A DNA stretch of 6,998 nt from DATLNF01 sp046590575 (GTDB taxonomy: Bacteria > Actinomycetota > Actinomycetes > BP-191): the NCBI GenBank assembly GCA_046590575.1, contig JBKJUS010000121.1, positions 1 through 6,998 on the forward strand, written 5' to 3'. A program made the translations under genes and the position numbers. How positions within the stretch are numbered: the stretch's first letter is position 1; each line of letters starts with the position of its first letter. Of the stretch, positions 1 through 5,276 are shown piece by piece. The notes below the pieces were generated by a model that searched no databases, had not been told where the DNA came from, and worked only from the letters and a program-made list of their open reading frames with translations.

Positions 1-2
1 CG

Positions 3-581
3 ATGTTCGAGGGCTATCTCGTCGACACGGCGATCTCCTTCGCCGTCGGCGCGAACCCGTCCCACGACGCGGCGAAGGCTGACGACCTGGCCTACCGCGA
101 CACGATCCTCAGCGCGGTGCGCTCCGGCGGCACCTTTCGCGAGATCGCGACGGCGGTCGACGCCGACATGACTGCCCGGGGCGACCGCAACTGCCACCAG
201 CTGCATCCCGAGGCTGTGCTGGGGCACCGCGTGGTGCGGATGCCAGACCCGAGCGCGGCGCCGCCGACCGCTGACCTGGGTGCCTTCGACCCGACGCTGA
301 TCGGGTGGTTCGTCGGCGGCATCAAGGCTGCTTACGTGAGTGGTTCCCCGGCTCCGACGTGGAACGACAAGCCCACTTCTGATCACCGGCCACCGCCCGG
401 GCTGTGGGCAGTCGAGCCACATCTCGCCCGCGGCGACATCGGGGTGAAGTGGGAGGAGCTGCTCGTGGTCGAGGACCATGACGCCTACTGGCTCGACGAC
501 GCCGTCCCGCATGTGGCCGGCGGGGCCGCCGCGGCCGCCGCGGCCTCATCCGTGACGTGTGAAGTTGTGAGAAATCGTTGA
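3..581 (+). CDS. M24-family metallopeptidase (Xaa-Pro aminopeptidase / creatinase-like), C-terminal part
   Basis: This is the 3' end of a gene that begins before the window. M24 enzymes are cytoplasmic pita-bread-fold proteins that usually bind two metals and cut next to proline, or hydrolyse creatine-like amides. Numbering from the Met at position 3, the stretch GYLVDTAISFAVG (residues 4-16) resembles the block holding the second Asp ligand (D8). The first Asp should lie about 11 residues earlier, outside the window. GHRVVRMP around H75 fits the His-ligand block, AVEPHL around E138 fits the first Glu, and GVKWEELLVV around E151 fits the last Glu. The motifs are diverged (GHRVV instead of the usual GHGxG) and the segment between H75 and E138 is long, so the substrate cannot be named. 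The last 20 or so residues, with seven alanines, extend past the normal fold end. The Met at position 3 is unlikely to be the true start. The 48-base gap downstream and a possible promoter there suggest it is not co-transcribed with the next gene. Confidence 0.75.
   Translation: MFEGYLVDTAISFAVGANPSHDAAKADDLAYRDTILSAVRSGGTFREIATAVDADMTARGDRNCHQLHPEAVLGHRVVRMPDPSAAPPTADLGAFDPTLIGWFVGGIKAAYVSGSPAPTWNDKPTSDHRPPPGLWAVEPHLARGDIGVKWEELLVVEDHDAYWLDDAVPHVAGGAAAAAAASSVTCEVVRNR
524..545 (+). repeat. GC-only 9-base tandem repeat coding for poly-alanine
   Basis: The unit GGCCGCCGC occurs twice in tandem, followed by a further GGCC. It lies inside the 3' end of the M24 peptidase gene and encodes most of its alanine run. 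It probably arose by replication slippage and lengthens a tail that is not part of the catalytic fold. No other function is apparent. Confidence 0.6.
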
Positions 582-589
582 TTTTCTCA
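568..589. promoter_or_regulatory. Palindrome, candidate regulator-binding site (operator)
   Basis: TGAGAAA (568-574) and TTTCTCA (583-589) are perfect 7-bp inverted arms around an 8-base spacer. Allowing one bulged base, the pairing extends inward to nearly the whole element. It covers the stop codon of the M24 gene, overlaps the proposed -35 box of the next gene, and is notably A+T-rich for this genome. Size and symmetry suit a dimeric repressor site such as those of GntR or LacI proteins, but no regulator gene is in view. No T-run follows, so a rho-independent terminator is less likely. Confidence 0.45.
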
Positions 590-606
590 TGATCGGACCC
601 TAACGT
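578..606 (+). promoter_or_regulatory. Candidate promoter for the lyase-oxygenase-lipoprotein-transporter operon
   Basis: TTGATT (578-583) matches the first four bases of the TTGACA -35 consensus. TAACGT (601-606) fits the actinobacterial -10 pattern TANNNT. The spacing is 17 bases, which is the optimum. Transcription would begin near 612-614, leaving a leader of about 16-18 bases before the ATG at 630 or about 32 before the ATG at 645. The -35 box lies inside the palindrome at 568-589, so a protein bound there would block polymerase. The -10 box is weak against TATAAT, so this remains a prediction. Confidence 0.4.
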
Positions 607-629
607 GACGGAAACAGTCCTCCAGAGAG

Positions 630-3600
630 ATGGCTAACTTTTCGATGCGACGCCTTCGCCGTGCCCTCTGCCTGTTGTTGCTCAGCCCAGTCGCGGCGGG
701 AATGGCCACGATGTCCGCGCCCGCGTTGGCGCTCGATCCGGCGTCGGTCCTCGCACCTGTGGCGACCACCGTGCACCCCCGGCTCCTCTTTTCGGCGGCC
801 GATGTACCCGGTATGCGCGCTCGCATTGCCCTCGGCGGTGTGCCGCAGCAGGCTTGGAATCGCCTGCAGGAGAAGGCCGAGGGCCACCTGATCCGGGTGT
901 CGCCCGACGTCGTCCGCGCCAATGTCTACCTGCCGGTCAAGGAGCTGGTCCGCACCCCGCTCAACCCCAACGGCACGGATCTGCAGGGATTCCAGCAGCC
1001 CTACACGCTCCAGGGTGAGATGACGAGCTACCTGATCGAGCTTGGGCTGGCGTACCAGCTCAGCGGCGACACGGTCAACGAACGGGACGAGAGGTTCGGC
1101 CGGCACACGATCGAGCTGCTGCGGTCGCTCGGATCAGCCGGCTGGCCGTTCTGGACCGGTGGGGACGATCTCGGCCTCGGCGACCTCGGGCTGGGCGCCG
1201 GCCTCGCCTTCGACTGGACCTATGAGCGGATGACTCCCGCCGAGCGGGCGGAGATCGTCGGCAGCATGACGGCCGTGCAGGACACGCTATTCGTCCGGTC
1301 GATGTTCGAGTACACCAACGAGGCGTCGGAGTACCGCACCAGCAACTGGTCGGGCGTCATGGGCGGCGGCACCGGCATGCTGCTGCTGGCGATCCGCGGC
1401 GAGCCTGCTGCCCCGACGGTATTCGACAGCCCGCTCGGACCGCAGATCCCCAACCGGCCCGCCGGCACGCTCTGGCCGGCCCGGCGCTATACCTACCAGG
1501 ACTACCTGGACAAGGCCCTGGTCAAGGCCGGGCGCTACTTCGAGTACGGGTTCGACGCGCTCGGAGCCGGTCACGAAGGGCACACCTACGCCAACTACGG
1601 TCTCGACCGGTCGATACCGTTCGCCAAGGCGGCGAAGCGCGAGGGACTGGCCGACTTCATCGCCACGAGCGGCGTGCGCAATACGGCCCGGTGGCGGGCG
1701 TTCGAGCAGCTGCCCGGTGAGGGCCAGAACTTCGTGAACATCAACGACTCCACCCGGACGGCGGGCACGGTCGGCTTCGAGTCGCTGATGTTCGCCGTAG
1801 CGCCGGACAACGGCATCGCCCAGTGGAACTGGCGGCGCACCGTCGGCGATCTCGGCGTCGACTACTACAACGACGCCTACTTCCCGGCGCCGGTCGCCGA
1901 TGAGGCGTGCCCGCTGGACCGCTGGGGCGAGGCGCCCCTCGTGTCCGCAGCCTGTCCGGCGCTGCTGCACACGGCAGCCAACGCGTGGGCGGTCCTCTAC
2001 TACCGCACCCCGGCCGAGACACGTGAGATCGACCCGGCGACCGCTGGGCCGCTGTCGGTGCACTATGACGCGATGGGCTTGGTGGACGCCCGGACCGGGT
2101 TCGACGGGCGCGGGCCGGGGGAGCGGGGCGAGCATGAGGTGGTCTCGACCTTCCAGGCCCGGCGCAACGCCCGTACCGGCCACTTCCAGTACGACGGCGG
2201 CAACTTCACCCTCTACGGCGAGGGTGGCCGGTGGGCGATTGACCCGGGCAGCGCCTGCGTCGGCTGTGGCGCGACGTACGCCAAGGGCATGGACGAGGGG
2301 CACCCGATCTTCCACAACACCATCGTGATCGACGGGTCGAAGTTCACCCAGTCCGAGTTCAGCCGCTACTACGACGGGGTGACGGTCGACAACTTCGTCA
2401 ACGGCCCGAACGTGTCGCTGACGCACGCGGACATGCGCTATGCCTACAGCTACGACCCCAACGCCCAGTTCGACTCGCCGTTTGCCGGACGCGATCACCT
2501 GTTCAGTCGGGTGCCCGGCCGGCCGGTGGTGCTCGGCATCGCGGACGAGCTCGAGCGTGACGCCATCCCGTTCCCCCGCCGGTACCAGTGGCAGATGATC
2601 ACCGACCGGGCCAACACGGTGGCGGTGAGCGGGTCCGGCTTCACCATCCAGGCGCCCAGCGGCGCCCGGCTGGTCGGCCGGACCGCGCGGGACGTCAATC
2701 CCACGACCACCGCACTGCCCGCTGCGGACCCGACCGTCAAGGCTGAGACGATATTTTTCAACAACAACACCGATGACAGTGGGCCGCAGTTCAAGATCTC
2801 CACCGAGACCGTGCTGCAGCAGAAGCTCGAGCAGGTCACGGTAATGGCGATCACTCCCGCGGGTGCCGATCCGGCGACCATGACGACCCTGCGCCTTAAC
2901 GGCGCCAACGCGGTGGCAGTCGACTGGGAGGGCACCAGAGAGGTGTTCCTGCGCCAGGTGCGCAACGCCACGGCGGTGTCCGGTGAGGTGCAGACCGATG
3001 CCCGGGTCGCCAAGTTCATCGTCGGCCAGGGCGAGACGGTGATGCGCGACGGCCGGTCCCTCTCGGCGTACGGTCGCAACTACGTCACCGTCACCGGCGG
3101 CCGCTCCCGCGTGGTGGTGAGCGGTAACGAGGTGCAGGCGAAGGGCGCCGCGGCCAACCGCTACCTGGTCTTCGCGCCGCAGACAATCAACTCGGTGAGC
3201 GTGAATGGTGCGCAGGTCAGCTCCTGCCGGTCTGGGGACTACCTCTCCTTCCCGGGCAGGTGCTCCACGTCGATCGTCATCACGTCGCCGGCCAGCGCGC
3301 CGGCCACCGACCAGCTTTCCGCGTCCGCCGTCCTGACCTCGGGGGGGTTGCCGCTGAGCGGTCGGGCGGTGACCTTCACCGTCGGTGCGCTCTCCCAGAA
3401 CGCCGTGACCGACGCTGTCGGGGTCGCCCGAGTGTCCATCCCGCTCCAGCTCGACGCCGGCGGCTACTCGCTGACCGCGTCGTACGCCGGTGACGCCGTC
3501 TACGCGCCCAGCGCGGCGGTGAATCCGCTGACCGTGGTGCGCGATGTCACGGTCCTGACCTATACCGGCGCCACCACGGCGCGGGGTGAGCAGGTGGAGG

Positions 3601-3830
3601 TCGCGGCGACATTTCAGGACGATGACCCCACCGCGCTGGCCGGCCAGCAGGTGGTCTTCAGCGCCGGGGCCAGCGTCGTCACCGCCACGACCGACGCCTT
3701 CGGCGTGGCCCGCGCTGTGCTGCTGATTCCCGATCATGGTCGATCCCAGACCGTCACAGCCAGCTACGCAGGAAGTCCCCGCTACGCCTCAGCGACGACC
3801 ACCAATACCGTCACCTGGGGCAGCGGCTGA
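630..3830 (+). CDS. Secreted heparinase II/III-like polysaccharide lyase with two C-terminal Ig-like domains
   Basis: This 1066-residue exported enzyme probably cleaves uronic-acid-containing polysaccharide or glycosaminoglycan-like chains by beta-elimination outside the cell. Residues 1-34 form a Sec signal peptide: an Arg-rich start, a Leu-rich core and ALA before the likely cut at 34/35. HPRLLFSAADVPGMRARI from H49 is the typical opening of the family's helical toroid domain. Candidate active-site blocks are TSNWSG (N239) and GHEGHTYANYG (H315-G324). The heparinase II/III beta-sandwich follows: GHFQYDGGNFTLYGEGG (H518, D522), a WAIDPG segment, and HNTIVIDG (H562). The usual HxHxD pattern reads HFQYD here, so the second His is Gln520. 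Residues about 885-975 and 976-1066 are two Ig-like repeats sharing a DAxGVAR...TASYAG pattern, probably for binding or spacing. No sorting signal or C-terminal membrane helix is seen, so the enzyme should be released. The PL family number and substrate cannot be assigned. ATG 630 directly abuts AGAGAG; ATG 645 is an equally good start and still gives a complete signal peptide. Confidence 0.85.
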   Translation: MANFSMRRLRRALCLLLLSPVAAGMATMSAPALALDPASVLAPVATTVHPRLLFSAADVPGMRARIALGGVPQQAWNRLQEKAEGHLIRVSPDVVRANVYLPVKELVRTPLNPNGTDLQGFQQPYTLQGEMTSYLIELGLAYQLSGDTVNERDERFGRHTIELLRSLGSAGWPFWTGGDDLGLGDLGLGAGLAFDWTYERMTPAERAEIVGSMTAVQDTLFVRSMFEYTNEASEYRTSNWSGVMGGGTGMLLLAIRGEPAAPTVFDSPLGPQIPNRPAGTLWPARRYTYQDYLDKALVKAGRYFEYGFDALGAGHEGHTYANYGLDRSIPFAKAAKREGLADFIATSGVRNTARWRAFEQLPGEGQNFVNINDSTRTAGTVGFESLMFAVAPDNGIAQWNWRRTVGDLGVDYYNDAYFPAPVADEACPLDRWGEAPLVSAACPALLHTAANAWAVLYYRTPAETREIDPATAGPLSVHYDAMGLVDARTGFDGRGPGERGEHEVVSTFQARRNARTGHFQYDGGNFTLYGEGGRWAIDPGSACVGCGATYAKGMDEGHPIFHNTIVIDGSKFTQSEFSRYYDGVTVDNFVNGPNVSLTHADMRYAYSYDPNAQFDSPFAGRDHLFSRVPGRPVVLGIADELERDAIPFPRRYQWQMITDRANTVAVSGSGFTIQAPSGARLVGRTARDVNPTTTALPAADPTVKAETIFFNNNTDDSGPQFKISTETVLQQKLEQVTVMAITPAGADPATMTTLRLNGANAVAVDWEGTREVFLRQVRNATAVSGEVQTDARVAKFIVGQGETVMRDGRSLSAYGRNYVTVTGGRSRVVVSGNEVQAKGAAANRYLVFAPQTINSVSVNGAQVSSCRSGDYLSFPGRCSTSIVITSPASAPATDQLSASAVLTSGGLPLSGRAVTFTVGALSQNAVTDAVGVARVSIPLQLDAGGYSLTASYAGDAVYAPSAAVNPLTVVRDVTVLTYTGATTARGEQVEVAATFQDDDPTALAGQQVVFSAGASVVTATTDAFGVARAVLLIPDHGRSQTVTASYAGSPRYASATTTNTVTWGSG

Positions 3831-3861
3831 GGCCGCGGTGATCGACAGCACGACAACGGAC

Positions 3862-3865
3862 GGAG
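3862..3865 (+). promoter_or_regulatory. Ribosome binding site that selects the GTG start of the oxygenase gene
   Basis: GGAG ends 8 bases before the GTG at 3874, an ideal distance. The other in-frame choices are worse: GTG 3838 has no convincing purine-rich site, ATG 3883 has AGGA only one base away, and ATG 3736 lies within the lyase gene. Confidence 0.55.
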
Positions 3866-3873
3866 CCATACAC

Positions 3874-4776
3874 GTGCAGGAAATGGTCGACGCGACGCCG
3901 ATTTTCCGTGACGGCGGCGCCCTTCGCGCCCGACTCGCGCAGGACGGCTTCCTCTTCTTCCGGCAGCTCCTGCCACGGAGCACCGTCGAGGACGTGCGCA
4001 CGGACGTAGCCGGCGCCCTCACCGGGGCCGGCTGGCTGGCTCCCGACTCCACGCCGGACTGTCCGCTGCCGACGTCCGCTGCGGTTCGGGAGGGGGCTGC
4101 GGGCTACTTCGGTGCCTACGTTGAAATCCAGCGGCTGCAGCGCTTTCACGAGCTCGCCCATCACGTGGCCCTCGTCGACCTGATGGGCTGCCTCATCGGC
4201 GAGCCGTTACTGGTGCATCCCCTCAAGATCGCTAGGACCAGCCTGCCCCGCGACTCCGAGTACACGCCGCCGCATCAGGACTTCCCGTTGATCCAGGGCA
4301 CCGTCGACACTTTCACCGCGTGGGCCCCACTGGGCGACTGTCCGGCGAGCCTTGGCGGACTGCGAGTGCTGGTGGGCTCCCACCGACGCGGGTTCGTCGT
4401 CCCCGACCCGGCACGGGGTCCTGGCGCCCTTCAGGTCCAGGTAGCCGAGGACGACCCCGCGTGGGCGAGCGTCGACTACCGGGCCGGGGACGTCATCGTG
4501 TTCACCAGCCTGACGGTGCACGGTGCCTTGCCGAACACTGAGGACCGGCTGAGGTTCTCGGCCGACTTCCGGTACCAGCCGCTGCGCGAGCCGGTCGGCG
4601 AAGCATCGCTTCGGCCGCACTACTTCCCGCAGGTTCCCGACTGGGATGTGTTGACCGCTGGCTGGTCGGACCGCGCTGCGGTCACCGTGCCCGATGGCGT
4701 CGTGACTGCTGCTGTGCTGCCGCCGCTTGACCCCACCCTCGTCGCGCCGCCGTCGCGACTACTCTCCGTCGCATGA
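3874..4776 (+). CDS. Phytanoyl-CoA dioxygenase (PhyH)-like Fe(II)/2-oxoglutarate oxygenase
   Basis: This is a cytoplasmic non-haem iron oxygenase of 300 residues when read from GTG 3874. The family couples oxidative decarboxylation of 2-oxoglutarate to hydroxylation, and sometimes other oxidations, of a small-molecule substrate. The double-stranded beta-helix motif is intact: H134 and D136 in PPHQDF, the distal H216 in TVHGALPN, and R227, eleven residues later, as the likely 2-oxoglutarate carboxylate anchor. Human PHYH shows the same H-x-D / H / +11 R spacing. DGFLFFRQLL (residues 24-33) is the usual N-terminal family block, and GSHRRGF (168-174) is the common strand-turn after the HxD. No signal peptide is present. 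It begins 43 bases after the lyase stop and its own stop overlaps the lipoprotein start as ATGA, so it is very probably in the same operon. Bacterial PhyH proteins act on many substrates, including secondary metabolites, compatible solutes, phosphonates and lipids. The true substrate cannot be read from the sequence, and phytanoyl-CoA is unlikely given the neighbours. Confidence 0.88.
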   Translation: MQEMVDATPIFRDGGALRARLAQDGFLFFRQLLPRSTVEDVRTDVAGALTGAGWLAPDSTPDCPLPTSAAVREGAAGYFGAYVEIQRLQRFHELAHHVALVDLMGCLIGEPLLVHPLKIARTSLPRDSEYTPPHQDFPLIQGTVDTFTAWAPLGDCPASLGGLRVLVGSHRRGFVVPDPARGPGALQVQVAEDDPAWASVDYRAGDVIVFTSLTVHGALPNTEDRLRFSADFRYQPLREPVGEASLRPHYFPQVPDWDVLTAGWSDRAAVTVPDGVVTAAVLPPLDPTLVAPPSRLLSVA

Positions 4777-5276
4777 GACGTGCTGGCGCACTAGCTCTAC
4801 TCGTCCTCTCGACGTGCCTCGGCGCCTGCGACACGTCCGACTACGCCTTCCGGGTCGACAAGAGCATCGAGATTGTCGAGCCCAAGGCCCGTACGGAGGT
4901 GCCGTTGCCCGCGCTGGTGCGCTGGACCGACGAGCGGCCGCCGAACAACCCTCGGGTCGACGTCGGTGACCCGAAGGCCGAGTACTACGCGGTCTTCCTC
5001 GACCAGTCTCCGATGGGTCCGGGAAAGACGCTGGAATCACTGCTCGACGAGCGAGACCCCTGCCGGCCAGGGCAGGAATGCCCGAACGCAGAGCAGCTGT
5101 CCGCCCTGCGCGTCTTCCTTGTTGCGGAGCCCAACGTCACCCTCGAGTTCGTGGCCGATCGGCGGCCCAGCCGGGGCGAGGGCAAGGACACCCACGAAGT
5201 GGCCATCGTGCGCATGCGCGGCGACCGGCGGGTAGGCGAGGCTGCCTTCCTCCAGACCTTCTTCGTACGCCGATGA
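4773..5276 (+). CDS. Small lipoprotein of unknown family, probably a beta-sandwich
   Basis: This 167-residue protein carries a clear type II signal peptide. Two arginines and a hydrophobic core run to a lipobox LGAC, with Cys19 as the lipidated residue, so the mature part should be tethered to the outer face of the cytoplasmic membrane. I recognise no family. The mature part shows alternating hydrophobic strands (SIEIVEP, ALVRWT, YYAVFLDQSPMGPG, LRVFLVA, VTLEFVAD, EVAIVRMRG, FLQTFFVRR) and no long helices, which suggests an Ig or fibronectin-III-like sandwich. C97 and C103 are close enough for a disulphide across a PGQE loop. No catalytic motif is visible. Its ATG overlaps the oxygenase stop and its TGA overlaps the transporter ATG, and neither junction has a clear ribosome site, so translation is probably coupled. 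The tight linkage to the MFS-ABC gene suggests an accessory or substrate-contacting subunit of that transporter. This is inference. At about 149 mature residues it is much too small for a periplasmic-type LivJ binding protein. Confidence 0.75.
   Translation: MRRAGALALLVLSTCLGACDTSDYAFRVDKSIEIVEPKARTEVPLPALVRWTDERPPNNPRVDVGDPKAEYYAVFLDQSPMGPGKTLESLLDERDPCRPGQECPNAEQLSALRVFLVAEPNVTLEFVADRRPSRGEGKDTHEVAIVRMRGDRRVGEAAFLQTFFVRR

Noticed and set aside
568..589. The palindrome as a rho-independent terminator for the M24 gene
   Set aside because: The stem is short and A+T-rich, and no T-run follows. Overlap with a -35-like box favours an operator.
600..1106. Minus-strand frame opposite the lyase 5' end, which could suggest a divergent gene
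   Set aside because: It is antisense to the signal peptide and toroid start, has no family motif and no convincing ribosome site.
1287..3737. Long open minus-strand frame (816 codons) opposite the lyase gene
   Set aside because: Its translation is rich in Arg, His, Gly and Val with no domain motif, as expected from the reverse complement of a high-GC gene. The + strand frame has a signal peptide and clear family motifs.
3736..3873. In-frame extension of the oxygenase start back to ATG 3736, inside the lyase gene
   Set aside because: The extra residues are Pro/Ala-rich and unlike the family, and they would overlap the lyase by 95 bases. GTG 3874 has a well-spaced GGAG and gives a normal PhyH length.
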